DNA of 64,000 nucleotides from Apostichopus japonicus (GCF_037975245.1 NC_092576.1:3417001-3481000), one strand, 5' to 3'; shown: positions 23,520 through 35,046, numbered from the stretch's first letter. The notes: generated from the sequence alone by a model not told the origin. Made by a program: numbers and translations.

Positions 23520-25200
23520 TATATGTATGTGTGTGGATGCATGTGTATTTGTATGGTGTATGTATGTGTGTATGTTTGTATGTATAATTTCTGCACCCCC
23601 CTACCTGTGACTACGGATTGACGCCCCTGGGTGTGGGGACTCAACTTTGTGAATAGAGGACCGCAACTTGAGTTTTGAATGATAAAAGTCAACAGCATAC
23701 ATAAATAATAAAATAAATACGTCATTTATATAGCGCTAAATCACAAAAAGTATCAAAGCGCTTCACAAAAAAAAACAAAAAAAAAAAACATCCAGACAAA
23801 CTCTGGAAACGTTGTTTAAACCGTTTCAAGGAATTGTTTGGTGAAAATGAGATAAAGTCCTTTCGGTCTTCGTATTGCCCTAAGCCTTGCCCTGTGATGA
23901 ATTTGAGTTTCTGTGATAGAGTGCTTGAAATGTTGGCCCGACCTGCCAGAATATTTGAATCTAACACTGACTTTCGTCGAGACATGACGTCAGTGCGTTG
24001 GTCAGAATCGATCCGATCTCACCTACGCTTGGCCTTGATACAATACACAGGTATATTTGTACAGACTTCGCTCACGGTTGTGATTCAAAAATCGCTCACG
24101 GTTGTGATTCAAAAATCGCTCAAATAACAAATAACTTAACAACATATTATGATGAAGCCGAGTTACGGAATTCTTGAATGTTTTACTTCTTCAACAAAAT
24201 TGCTTGCTTGCAACTTCGCCGAGAAATTTCCATCTAAATAGCTATTTTAATTTCAGTAGCTTGCTAATGATAGCGTCCATGCAGCACCCAAAACGAAGTG
24301 CCGCGATGACGTCACAGCCGTCATCGTTGACCACTGTTCACAATATATTAGATTAAGTTGGCTCGAGGTTAAAAAATTCACTTCTCCTTTATCATAAGAT
24401 GAAAAATCACCGACCTAAGACTTTGAATACAAAATTATGATTTTTTTTCATATACCCAATAGACTTCCACTAAAAAATTCATGTAAATATTCCCTCCTCC
24501 ATTTCTATTCACTTTTCCATGGCGACTGAGATAGCTTTCAAAGGCTTCAATGACCAACAGACCAAAATATCTCACCCAATGGGAGCGATGCGGACACGAC
24601 AGTCCAGTATTGACAATTGGTCGTTTTAATTTGGGGACTTAGCCGAAAACAGAGGGTGTACCTTACAAACGGATGGATGTTGCTATAAGTGTGGTATGCT
24701 GCCTACAAACAATGACCTATAAAATATCGTTGCGCAATGACAGACGGGATTTCCCGTTCTAAGTAAAGCCTACATGCGAATTGCAAAAGTGGGAAATTCA
24801 CGCACCGTACTTGCATACACCAATGAGTGTAGCTTTATCGTGTGTGTATTAAACATAAACCAGAAGGAATTTATCCTCGGATCAGATGATTTTGGGATTT
24901 GGAACTAATGAGTCTAGTATTAGTGTAAAATCCTGAAATATCTGACATTCATATGGTAAGCAACTAGGCCTTAGCTAAAGTTATGCCTAATATTAATAAC
25001 GTTAGATTAGCCTAAAGTAATGTTAGATTAGGCTACTTAGATTTAGACATTGTCAAACAGATGGCCCAAATTAACTAACCCCGTCGCCTAGCTAGGCCTG
25101 CAACTGAGTGTAGCCTAGGCATAGACTGATATCTTACTGACATGCGGTATGCCTGTAATCTTAGGGAGTGTAGAATCGCCCTTGTTCAGTAAAAGAATGA
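23520..25200. other. Non-coding stretch with a solo hAT end
   Basis: A solo right end GGATTGACGCCCCTG at 23615-23629 matches the ends of the element 19059-21741, but I find no matching left end. A poly-A/C tract lies at 23767-23790 and a 29-bp tandem doublet at 24065-24122 (CGCTCACGGTTGTGATTCAA). No gene is recognised. A 37-codon frame starting ATG at about 24520 has no supporting splice sites. Confidence 0.45.
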
Positions 25201-25406
25201 GGTACTAATTTAGAATCCGTACCATTCCACTATTTCTGTTAATCCATATCCCGCTTACTATCTCTCTCCCACATTCATGTAATCACTCCCTTTCTCCACC
25301 TCCCGTTCTTCTATCTCCTAATCCTAACCGGATTATACAGTTGTTATTCTGCCGATTCGAAGTAAGCTTTCCCATTCATATGGTACAGATTCTAAAGTTA
25401 TAGGCC
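25201..25406. mobile_element. MITE with 8-bp target duplication, TTTAGAATCCGTACCA family, copy A
   Basis: The left end starts GGTACTAATTTAGAATCC. The inverted right end reads GGCCTATAACTTTAGAATC. The octamer AAGAATGA is exact at 25193-25200 and 25407-25414. The 206-bp element shares its end sequences and the internal segment TTATTCTGCCGATTCGAAGT with copy B at 60374-60570. The 8-bp duplication suggests the hAT or P superfamily. Confidence 0.9.
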
Positions 25407-25428
25407 AAGAATGACTGGCAACCTTTAA

Positions 25429-25786
25429 AGGCATTGAAGACTCGCCACAAACTGTGTGCAGCCATCTGAAAATGTTAACTTTCTGTTGCTTGCAAGTTAA
25501 GTTTTCTGCTTGTCGCTACAAAATGCAGACAGTAATGAAATGTGATACCTTGTTATCTTTAGCTGGACCTGAGTTGTCCATCGCTTTATCGTTTGTACAC
25601 TGTGCTGTGGGTATTGACCGCCGTTGTATGTAGACTGTACACTAGTGTCCAATTACCAAAGGTAGCAAGCTGTGTGTATATTTTCTGGGATCGATGGTGG
25701 TGTCTAACACTTCTGTTACACCTCATTCGTAACAAGGTCAGATTACGGGCATTAGACGTTTTTTTTTGCGCGGGTCTTCACACCCT
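25429..25786. mobile_element. TTAA-flanked MITE, copy A
   Basis: The left end AGGCATTGAAGACTCGCC follows TTAA (25425-25428). The right end, inverted, is AGGGTGTGAAGACCCGCGC and is followed by TTGA (25787-25790), a one-base change from TTAA. Copy B (33260-33615, opposite orientation) shares most of the 360 bp. TTAA duplications indicate a piggyBac or Kolobok relative. The 65-codon frame inside is not a gene. Confidence 0.85.
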
Positions 25787-25790
25787 TTGA

Positions 25791-27594
25791 GTAGACTTTG
25801 TCTGCAGAAACTGGAGAAAGGAAAATAGTTCAGGGAACAGAGTTTATCAAGTGTTCGAAAAGATTAACGGAGGAAACAGATTTGGCCGAGTGTGCTACCA
25901 ATAATAAAAGGAAAATTATTTATTGAAGGCATTAGCAACATTATGAGTATCTGAGTATTGAAGGCCTTCATAAAAGATAGAGTTACAGGTCAAGATTTGG
26001 TCTTCTTTTTACCCTTAAATTGGGTATTTATAACAGAGCTGCCATGCATGCCTAGAGAAGAGGTTTGTCTCTTTGTTCACGGCTCATTTTTAAGAAAATT
26101 TTAAGGTTGTCCTTCGGACAACGTTGCCCTCATATTTAATAATAATAATGATGTACAGTATGCACATACAGCTTAACTGTAGGATTTTTCCCTCATTACG
26201 GAACGTACCAAAATGTGCCTTACTTCTTTCGATGTTTCTACTATGAACGAGGGTGAAACCAACAAGCTACTATAATTTTTAGAGCAGATGTTTATTTTAA
26301 GGAATAGGTTTTTCAGAGTTTTGTTCGAAATGTCAAACACTATAAATAGCAAATAAGCTACAGTAGTCGTCCATCGAACAACCAAGCAGGATTTTAGGTT
26401 GTCCGACGTAATTTTTGGTCATCTCGGATGATCGGACAATCGGTAAATTTGAGCCCTGGGGTTAATATGCTTTTTTAGTACTTGGATTGAGCTTACCTGA
26501 TGATGCGATGTAAAATACGACTATACAAAGAAATTTAGCTTTAAGTAAAGCAGTGGGCTTCTGAAGGTATTTACGATAGAGCATATATTCTTAGTTTTAA
26601 TGGACTGCTTCATGCCAGGTTTAATCCATGGCTTGTCATGGAATCTTTTTGTAGGTCTCATTCTCACCAGAGGAAAGTAATTATTATGTTGAGACTGTAC
26701 AATTTCAATGAAGTTATTAATTAAGCAATATTAACGTCATTGTTAAGGTATTGTTATAGACAGATGACATATACTGTATATCTAAATATTCCGTTGATTG
26801 AATAAAACTATTGAAATTATCTGGATTGTGCTAAGTAGGAAACTACATCTCTCAATTCATCCTGCATTCTATATAAAATTGGAAGAATATATAAGGGAGG
26901 CCTGCACCATATCCTAATCCGCAACTGGCAGTTCTGAGTTTTATAGGAGATTTTGAATATTTGTTATTTCTAGAATTTGTTTCATGACAACTTTATGTAC
27001 TGTACTATGGTCCATGCATAGTGGACAAGCTACAGTGTAGTTTACCAGTACTGACACTGGTACAGTCCTTGGTGCCATTTTAGCAATAACTAGTTTGTCT
27101 CTAGACCTATTTTGAAAACAAAATGGTCCTATGTACTTGATGAATTGTTGGTTTGCTCATGGTTGCTTGGATGAATTTTTTTTCCCAGTCTCTTTTGAGT
27201 TCTAAGTCTTAATGCATCTAAGGGATGAAAATCAATACGGCTGCCTCAAATCTCACTTGATTTTGCACCTGGCATCAGATAGCTTCTAACATTTAACTAA
27301 ATTTGGGACACTTTTAGAGCTCAAGAAATTGAAATATCTATGATGTTACTTTGTTTTACAGTACCAGAGTGTTTAGAGTATATGTACAGTAGAATCAAAC
27401 TTTCCTTCATATACAACACAGGGTTAGGGGTTAGGATTGGGAATGGTTAGTCTAGTTATTCTATTCAGTTAAAAGTCACAATTCAGTTTTGTAAAGCCTC
27501 AGGGATGTACACTATTGTGTCTATCTGTTTTATGTACATTGTCATATAACTTCTCTCATTGTGTAACATTTTTTTTAAATTTTCTGCCTTACAG
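25791..27594. other. Upstream region or intron of the zinc-finger gene
   Basis: An acceptor, TGCCTTACAG, ends at 27594 directly before the ATG of the zinc-finger exon. At least one untranslated 5' exon should therefore lie upstream; I could not locate it. A possible degraded hAT end (GAGCCCTG, 26451-26458) was seen without a partner. Confidence 0.35.
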
Positions 27595-30093
27595 ATGAAC
27601 ATGGAAGAGTCACCACCCCTGTATTGTAATCCCTGTGAAAAGCAGTTCACTGGATTGGCCAACCTCAGTGAACACAATGACAGCCCTGCACATAGAAAAG
27701 CTGTGGTTCAGAAACAGACAATACAGGATATGACAAGGTCTTTGAGTTCATTCCCTCCCGTAGATACAGACGGCCACGAGGCTCTCGATGAATTCATGAA
27801 GACAGAAGACCAAAACATGTTTCTTTGTGAGTTGTGCAATATTACCTGCTCGGGGAAAATTCCGGCTCTGAGTCACGTCCGAGGCAAAGCGCATCGTCAG
27901 AAGATACAGAGACAAGGCCTCACTAATGCAGTGTCACTAACCCCAGAATCTTCACCTGCAGCCACTCAATCTTTGATACAAGTTGTGACATCTCCAGACT
28001 TTTCAGTGTTTGAAAAGAATCCTGTAACTGGACATTACTTCTGTAATGTCTGTAGGCTTAGTGTGTCAGGTGAAGTACCAGCCCAGCAACATGTTCAAGG
28101 GAAGAGTCATGCCAAGAAGGTGAAAATTGCAACTGGAAGAAACGACAGCGATTTATCGTTAAGCTTTAGTAAGCTTTCTGTGTCCTCCTCACCTGTAAGT
28201 TATAATCATCCCAAAACGACTGCTGTTGTAAACCCACGAGGACATGGTCCAGCATCCCAAGTGGAGCTGATATCCCTTGATAGTAACAGCAACCTAAATG
28301 AATCGGCAATAACAAAATATGGTATTTCAAATCCCAGGGAGTTGCAGAGAGATGAACTTCAAGTAGAGGATGAAGACAACAGACATGATGAGACAGATGT
28401 CGACTTCAGGATTACTGATGGTGATTTTAATCAAGACCTTGAAATCAATAAAATGACTGGTCAATGGCATTGTAAAGTTTGTCAAGTACCTTTGAACAGT
28501 CAGAAAACCATTCAGCAGCACTTCCTCGGCAAAACCCATCACAAAAAGAAAAAGGCTTCCGGGATTAGATTCGGGGAAGCTGAAACTGGAGGCTTCAGTC
28601 ATAATGGCAGTAATCATCCTGAGGAATTGGAATTTGATGAGAGCCTTTATCAGTGGAGGTGTCGGACTTGTAATGTCTTTTTGAGTACTGAAATCTCTGC
28701 TCAGGAGCATTTATCTGATAAAGCTCATTTAATAAAGAAAGCTTCTAAAACAGGTCCCAGCAATTCCTCTCCCTTTGACCAGAGAACGATGATAAATGAT
28801 TCCCTGAATGGAGGGTCATTCCAAGTGCATAATGTCTCCAGAATCATCGAACAATCTGGTAGCCATAGCAGGTCAGGGATCAGTTTACACTCCCTAAGCT
28901 TTAACCAGAATCAAAACACCCAGAGCACACAGCCGTTACTAAGTAATTCCTTTGACTCATCTATTGAAGGAAGACAAGCTCATCATGTTGCATGGGAGAG
29001 ATCACCATGTTTGGATGAGAATGATCAGCCCTCTAATAAGAGTTATCTTATGGAAACATCAGCCATAGGTAATGTGATGTCATCAGATGCAGTCACTCAT
29101 AGTCAAAGAGAAATGCATCTACCAGAGACTTACCGGGAGAAGCGTCAAGTGGAGGGTTTAGGCTTTGATCCAGCCACTTCATCATCATCATCATCGGGAG
29201 CATCACCATTGGGAGCGTCACCTTATACACTCGGACAGCGTATATCTCAGGATATCTCAAACTATTGGCCAGTTAATTCAAATACAGCTGGACATAATGC
29301 ATCAGTTCAACAGCCACAAGCTACTTCAAATACAGCTGTCAGACCACCACCTGGCTTTGGACAAGATTTCTTGCCTAGCAACAGACCAATGTCAGATTTT
29401 CTTGCACATCAGCTGAATGCAACTGTGGATCCTCCATCTTATATGCATAGATTCTGGAGCATGCCATCAGATCAGCAGACTAACCTAGATTCTTTGGGTG
29501 TGTTGTCATCTGTAGAATCTAACCGAGCATTAATTTCTCCGATAGGCACCCCTTTCGCAGGTAAGAAAATTCCCGGACAGGTCCCCCCGTCCTTGCCTCA
29601 AGTTCCTATGCAAGGAGATATGCAGCAGAAAATTGGTGATGCATTTAGAATCGATGGCGAAAAACAAAAGTTGGTTTGCAAAATCTGTGACATTTTTGTG
29701 ACTGGTAATGAAGCTGCAGAAGCTCACCTGAAAGGAGCCAAGCATGCAAAGAAGCTGAGAGCTTATCAGTTCCAGATGCATCACCTAGAACCACAGCCAT
29801 CCCACCAAAATAGAAGAGTTGATGAAGACCATGATAAACAACAAACACCATTTGTCGGCAGTAGTAGTAGTTCCTTGCACAGTGGTAGTACAAGTGGAAC
29901 ATCAACATCTACGTCTGATTGTTATGATTATAACTTCTCATCAGGCGGTAGTAACTCATCAACTAGTGGAGGATTCTCAGCAGACAAGATGACTCCTGTC
30001 CATCAAGAAGGTGGTTTGGGAGGAGACAATGGTGATAGTGATAGACCGTATCATTCACTCAGAGGGGTGTCACTGATGAATGATACTCATTAA
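27595..30093 (+). CDS. Protein with six U1-type C2H2 zinc fingers
   Basis: One large exon encodes 832 residues from the ATG at 27595, which directly follows a splice acceptor. An in-frame ATG at 27559 lies in the intron-like pyrimidine tract, so I prefer 27595. It has six fingers of the pattern C-x2-C-x12-H-x5-H: residues about 11-33, 79-101, 152-174, 291-313, 355-377 and 689-711. That is the spacing of U1-like (matrin/JAZ-type) fingers, which often bind double-stranded or structured RNA. GK-x-H-x-KK patterns after several fingers fit this. The linkers are long, Ser/Thr/Gln-rich and probably disordered. There is no transmembrane segment. The domain set recalls the ZNF346/ZNF385 group, but the size and finger number differ, so I give no symbol. 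A nuclear, RNA-binding role is inferred. The last roughly 27 codons lie in a tandem duplication. Confidence 0.9.
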   Translation: MNMEESPPLYCNPCEKQFTGLANLSEHNDSPAHRKAVVQKQTIQDMTRSLSSFPPVDTDGHEALDEFMKTEDQNMFLCELCNITCSGKIPALSHVRGKAHRQKIQRQGLTNAVSLTPESSPAATQSLIQVVTSPDFSVFEKNPVTGHYFCNVCRLSVSGEVPAQQHVQGKSHAKKVKIATGRNDSDLSLSFSKLSVSSSPVSYNHPKTTAVVNPRGHGPASQVELISLDSNSNLNESAITKYGISNPRELQRDELQVEDEDNRHDETDVDFRITDGDFNQDLEINKMTGQWHCKVCQVPLNSQKTIQQHFLGKTHHKKKKASGIRFGEAETGGFSHNGSNHPEELEFDESLYQWRCRTCNVFLSTEISAQEHLSDKAHLIKKASKTGPSNSSPFDQRTMINDSLNGGSFQVHNVSRIIEQSGSHSRSGISLHSLSFNQNQNTQSTQPLLSNSFDSSIEGRQAHHVAWERSPCLDENDQPSNKSYLMETSAIGNVMSSDAVTHSQREMHLPETYREKRQVEGLGFDPATSSSSSSGASPLGASPYTLGQRISQDISNYWPVNSNTAGHNASVQQPQATSNTAVRPPPGFGQDFLPSNRPMSDFLAHQLNATVDPPSYMHRFWSMPSDQQTNLDSLGVLSSVESNRALISPIGTPFAGKKIPGQVPPSLPQVPMQGDMQQKIGDAFRIDGEKQKLVCKICDIFVTGNEAAEAHLKGAKHAKKLRAYQFQMHHLEPQPSHQNRRVDEDHDKQQTPFVGSSSSSLHSGSTSGTSTSTSDCYDYNFSSGGSNSSTSGGFSADKMTPVHQEGGLGGDNGDSDRPYHSLRGVSLMNDTH

Positions 30094-30366
30094 TAATAAC
30101 CAGGCTGATGTTTTGGGAGGAGATAAAGATTGGTATCATTCACTCGGAGGGATGTCACTGATGAATGATACTCATTAATAATAACAGGCTGGTGTTTTGG
30201 GCGGAGATAATGATTGGTATCATTCACTCAGAGGGGTGTCACTGATGAATGATACTCATTAATAATAACCAGGCTGATGTTTTGGGAGGAGATAATGGTT
30301 GGTATCATTCACTCAGAGGGTCGTCACTGATAAATGATACTCATAGATAATAACCAGGCTGGTGTT
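30011..30366. repeat. 85-bp tandem repeat covering the stop codon
   Basis: Four copies (period 84-85 bp; TATCATTCACTC at 30049, 30134, 30218 and 30303) start in the last coding segment and run into the 3' UTR. Copies 2 and 3 each keep an open frame equivalent to the real C-terminus (HSL-x-G-x-SLMNDTH then stop). Copy 4 has lost the ATG and the stop is shifted. Confidence 0.95.
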
Positions 30367-32000
30367 ATAGTTCGGCAATTTTTTCTACACTGATATAGTT
30401 GTAGAGGTCATGGTTTGCTATGTCTGTTCATTGTTCTGTTAAGAACCCAACATCTCTCCAAAGAGGTTGTTACAATGACGTAAACGTATCACTGTTGATA
30501 TTTTTGAGTTAACCATTAGCTTTCTCATTTGTGCGCGTGAGTGTAGGGGGGGTGGGCGTTTTGTGTGCCAGTGTATGCAAATTGTTAGTCAATTTTGTGA
30601 ATTACATCAGTGGCACTGCCTAGGAGGGGAGTGGGGAGGGGGTGGGCACAAACATGACCGGTACCCAGTGGTGCCCCCCCCCCCCCCAAATGAAATGTAC
30701 CATGTCCAAATAGAAAAAAGGCAGGAATATAAATCTCTTTCACCTCTGCTGGCTTTAATAAGTGTGTCAATGCATTATGTATTTTGGTCCAGTGGAAGTG
30801 TTGATGAGTCATGCAAAACTCAGTCAGGGGGCATCTTATAAACAAAGCATATATTAACTTCTAGAGAAATACAGAGGTAGTATGATGCTATTACAGTAAA
30901 TTGACTAACCAAAGATACAATATGCTGAAGGAAGTAAAATGCGAAAAATTAGCCAAGCACTTAAATATCTGTTTTTTTCTTGGAAGTTACTGTAAGCTGT
31001 AGAAATAAATGTACATAAGGAATGATAAGTCATTGGAGCCTACAAAGGACCATTTGACACCTGTCCTTGAGGATCTTCACTGGTTTCCGATAATATTCTA
31101 AAGACAATTATGGTGACTTTGACCTGCCACAAAGACAATTATGGAAACTTCGACTTTCCAAAAAGGTTCACTATGGTGACTCATTCTTTACATCATTCGC
31201 TTCAGAGTTTGGTAATCCTCCCCTCAGCATAGTAAAACTGGAACCTCGGTACTGATTCCTTAAAGAAAGACAAAGACTTTTCTTATCAAACTTTGAATTG
31301 ATCAGTACTTGGTCCATTTTGTTTTAATTTGTTTTTGTTTTACTTTGTACAGTGCCTTCAGTAGATAACTTTTTCTGCCATAACAGCTTTTTATATATTT
31401 AATTTTAATTTTTTTTTATTATTAATGTTTTAAGGATGAATGTCGTTGGAAAATGTGTAACTGTTTACCTTAATTCAATTTTCTAACAAGCATTCCTAAA
31501 TAGTGAATATAATCAGTTGTTAAAATCATGTGAATATTATTCTCAAATGGAACTGTTTCTTAGTAAGATCTAGGGTAGACAAGATTATTTCTGACTCATT
31601 TGATATTACAGATGGAAGGGATCACTGAGAAGTGTCTAGTTTGGGAGACCTTATTTCTTTCTTGATTTTATTTCTAAATGAACCTGCCGTTTTAATTTAA
31701 GACTTTGCTTGATGCTTCTAGTTTCAGAATATAGCAGAAATCTTTCTTAGAAGAAGCAATAGCTTAGTACCCTGTGTTAAGTCAGGAATAACCTACACAT
31801 AGTCTGCAGAATGGCTGGGGTCATGTAATCAAATGTTAGTTTACAATATTTCTGCAAACTTCATTTGATAGAGATTCATTCTTCATTAACAGGGATGAGA
31901 CATGATATATTTTAGTTTGTCTACCCTTTAGCTAAAAATATACCATTCGTGTTCACTTTCATGATATAGCAGGTAGTTAAAATACCATTTGTGTTCTCTT
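30367..32000 (+). other. Probable 3' UTR and flank of the zinc-finger gene
   Basis: AT-rich with no coding signal. It includes a C/G-run patch at 30545-30700 (GGGGGGTGGG and poly-C) that looks like a fragment of an interspersed element. AATAAA occurs near 31003. The true polyadenylation site cannot be fixed. Confidence 0.4.
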
Positions 32001-32185
32001 TGTATGTATGCGTGTATGTATGTGTATGTATGTATTTTAGATCCTCCTGCAAGCAGGAACTCGCAAAGAAGCCATCATTGGCTTATCAAAGCCGCAAGCT
32101 GACCGAAGTCAGTCTCTTAGATTCATATTTAAATGGCCATGATTATGAATTGTCAATTGTCAACAACTCTGTAACTGGACGACAT
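32001..32185 (-). mobile_element. 5'-truncated SINE, copy C
   Basis: Reverse complement of the body and 3' end of the SINE at 38988-39220, with a degraded (ATAC)n tail at 32001-32036. The tRNA-like head is missing: similarity stops at GACGACAT near 32185. It is inserted into a short tandem repeat of about 50 bp with the core AGTTAAAATACCAT, visible on both sides (31950-32320). Confidence 0.9.
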
Positions 32186-33259
32186 GATATAGTTAAAGTA
32201 GTTAAAATACCATACATATTCTCTTTCACGATATAGTAGGTATTTAAAATACCATAAATGTTCTCTTTCACGATATAATAAGTAGTTAAAATACCATTCA
32301 TGTTCTTTCATTTTTCAGAAGTGTGTATATCCATAGATATTGCTTGGGAAGACTATGCTATGGTGATGCATAGGATATGAAATCATGCGGTGAAAAGCTG
32401 AAAGAAAAATAGTTTGCAAAGGAGTTTGAAAGCCTGGCAACTTACTTTCCCTTTATTGACAAACTGTATCTTTCTCTACAGTTCTAAAACTACATATGAG
32501 TTTACTGAAAAGACTAAGTGTTTTTTGTTCTACAGACTTACTATTTGTGACACTTAAGAACTAGAGCCAGGCTGGGTCAAGGTAAATGATACATTTTGAT
32601 TGGGTCAGTGAATAGTGACTGTCACATTAAAATTGACCAGTTTAAAAGACATCTGAAACAAAAGAGATCAGTTTTGAGTCCCTGAGCCTATAGTCATATG
32701 TCGTGTTTTGAAAATTTCTTGCAAAAGATATTGTTTCAAGTTTTTGTTGGCAGATGAAGCTGTAATTGATCAACTGATTACAGGGGAAGAAATATATAAT
32801 TGAAATCTTAAAGTTAACGAGACAAATTTACTAAATGGTATCATGTGATTGAGCAAACTGTGGTGAATATATCAAAGTACATGTGTAGTAATAATCCTTT
32901 GTCACTAAGACATAAAATGACCATTAATTATTTGGGACTCAAATGAAAATATGTCACTGAACAGAATTAAATATAGGAGACTTGAGCAAGTTAAAATTTG
33001 GTGAAATGATTGTGATATCATCACATATTATTATATAATATGACTTTTATCCCTAATTTCATGCTGTTGAGCTTTTGGTACAAACTGCAGGTATTATAGC
33101 AGTACAGTATATATGACAATTGTATAATTATCTGTTGTACCACTGTACCACAAGGTGGTTAAGCTGACTTATAGATACCAGAGGATCAACAGACATACAT
33201 GTGTTTACCGTTGACTGTATCTAAATATAGTCAGTAGCTTGCTTCGGTATTTCAATTAA
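32186..33259. other. Non-coding stretch
   Basis: It starts with the rest of the 50-bp tandem repeat (to about 32320), followed by AT-rich DNA with no gene signal. Confidence 0.4.
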
Positions 33260-33615
33260 AGGGTATGAAGACTCGTGCACAAAGAATCGTCTCATGCCAG
33301 TAATCTGACCTAGTTTCGAATGAGGTGTAACAGATGTGTTAGACACCACCATCAATCCCAGAAAATACACACACAGCTTGCTACCGTCGGTAATTAGACA
33401 CTAATGTACAGTCGATACATACAGCTATGGTCAATACCACAACACAGGGTACATAGCAGCGATGGAAATTTCAGGTCTAGATACAAGATAACAAGGTATG
33501 ACGTTTCATTACTGTCTGCATTTTGTAGCCACAAGAAGAAAACTTCACTTGCAAGCAACGGAAAGTAAACTTTTTCAGAGCGCGGCACACGGTTTGGGGC
33601 GAGTCTTCAATGCCT
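33260..33615 (-). mobile_element. TTAA-flanked MITE, copy B
   Basis: The ends AGGGTATGAAGACTCG and its inverted partner (AGGCATTGAAGACTCGCC) lie between exact TTAA copies at 33256-33259 and 33616-33619. The body is the reverse complement of the element at 25429-25786 with many substitutions. A longer imperfect repeat (CAGTCA(G/T)TAGCTTGC...) flanks it on both sides at about 33227 and 33622. Confidence 0.92.
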
Positions 33616-33839
33616 TTAAATACAGTCATTAGCTTGCATCTGTATATCAATTAACTGCACACATTTTAGTCAGCTAATGGAGAAAATTAATTTGACTTAG
33701 TATAAATGTATATTCTCTTTCAAGTTATGGTTCATTCTAATTTCAGGCAGTCTTCAGTGATTGTTTTTTTCTGTTTTTATGTGAAACAAGAGTTTTTGTC
33801 AAGATTCTTAGATAATGGATTTCATAGTCTATATATGAT

Positions 33840-34200
33840 TTGACACATAAAGCATGCAGATTATTAATAGCATAAAACATGTACATTATCAATAGCATAA
33901 AGCATGTACATTATTTATAGCATAAATCATGTATGATATTAATAACATGAAGTATGTACATGATCAACAGCATAAAGCATGTATGTTATCAATAGCATGA
34001 AGCATGTATGAGCATAAAGCATGTACATTATTTATAGCATAAATCATGTATGATATTAATAATATAAAGTATGTACATGATCAACAGCATAAAGCATGTA
34101 TGTTATCAATAGCATGAAGTATGTACATTATCAACAGCATAAAGCATGTATGTTATCAATAGCATAAAGAATGTACATTATTAATACCAATGAAGAATTT
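33840..34200. repeat. Minisatellite, about 28-bp unit
   Basis: Around a dozen copies of AGCATAAAGCATGTACATT-type units. Blocks of about 130 bp are repeated as higher-order units. Confidence 0.9.
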
Positions 34201-34224
34201 ATCAATACCATATAGTATGTCATT

Positions 34225-34330
34225 ACACAGATCTTGCCTATAAGAAAATCCACCCTACTTACCCCACTTTTGATGGGAAAAGTGGGGTAGGCCTATCTAG
34301 GACAAATTTTCTTATAGGCAATATCTGTGT
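34225..34330. repeat. Near-perfect hairpin, MITE-like
   Basis: ACACAGATCTTGCCTATAAG at the left pairs with the inverted right end (34306-34330). An inner stem pairs TACCCCACTTTT with AAAAGTGGGGTA around a 6-base loop. The whole 106 bp can fold into a single hairpin with one small internal loop. It interrupts the minisatellite 33840-34200 and its decayed continuation, so it is probably an inserted hairpin MITE. The target duplication is unclear. Confidence 0.8.
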
Positions 34331-34659
34331 TATGTACATTATCCATACCATAGAGCATGTTGCCTACATAATTATCAATATTATAGCATGTACATTACCT
34401 ACTGTACAGCAAAAATTGTAATCTGATGATGTTGATTCTTTTATCATAAATGTAAATGGATTATGATATTTATTCATCTTTTGGTATGTCAATACAATTG
34501 TGCCAATTAATGCCAAACTTTCTCTAGAAAGTCCTAGTTCAAAAGACGTCATTTTACCATCACATTTCACAGCTGAAGTATGTATTAAAATGAATTTTAA
34601 ATAATACAATTGATTTCAATCAAATGCAGTTAAAATGTTTTAAGTTATTATAATAGTTT

Positions 34660-35046
34660 ACCCCACTCCCCCTACCCATGTAATGAAGTACTTCTATTGT
34701 ATAATTGCTACCTGCAAAGCTGATCATTGTTCAATGTTTACCCCCTCCCCACCAATGCTCCCCACTCCCCCTACCCATGTGATGAAGTACTTCCATTGTT
34801 TAATTGCTACAGGTCTGCAAAGCTGATCATTGGTCAATATGTTGCCCCCCCCCTCTTCACCAATGCTCCCCACTCCCCCTACCCATGTGATGAAATACTT
34901 CTATTGTCTAATTGCTACCTGCAAAGCTGATCATTGGTCAATGTGTCCTCCCCTGCCCCCTCCCCACCAATGCTCCCCACTCCCCTACCCATGTGATGAA
35001 ATACTTCCATTGTTTAATTGCCACCTACAAAGCTGATCATTGGTTA
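34660..35046. repeat. Tandem repeat, about 105-bp unit
   Basis: Four copies containing CTACCCATGTGATGAA and AAAGCTGATCATTGGT, with pyrimidine-rich joins. The open frames across them are repeat artefacts. Confidence 0.92.

Noticed and set aside
24520-24635. 37-codon frame starting ATGGCGACTGAG as a first exon of the zinc-finger gene
   Set aside because: It ends in a stop with no good donor, so it cannot be linked to 27595.
26077-26458. Possible hAT element with CACGGCTCA and GAGCCCTG ends
   Set aside because: The end similarity is short and the flanking octamers do not match.
28327-28710. 127-codon minus-strand frame
   Set aside because: It is a shadow of the zinc-finger exon, whose fingers establish the + strand as coding.
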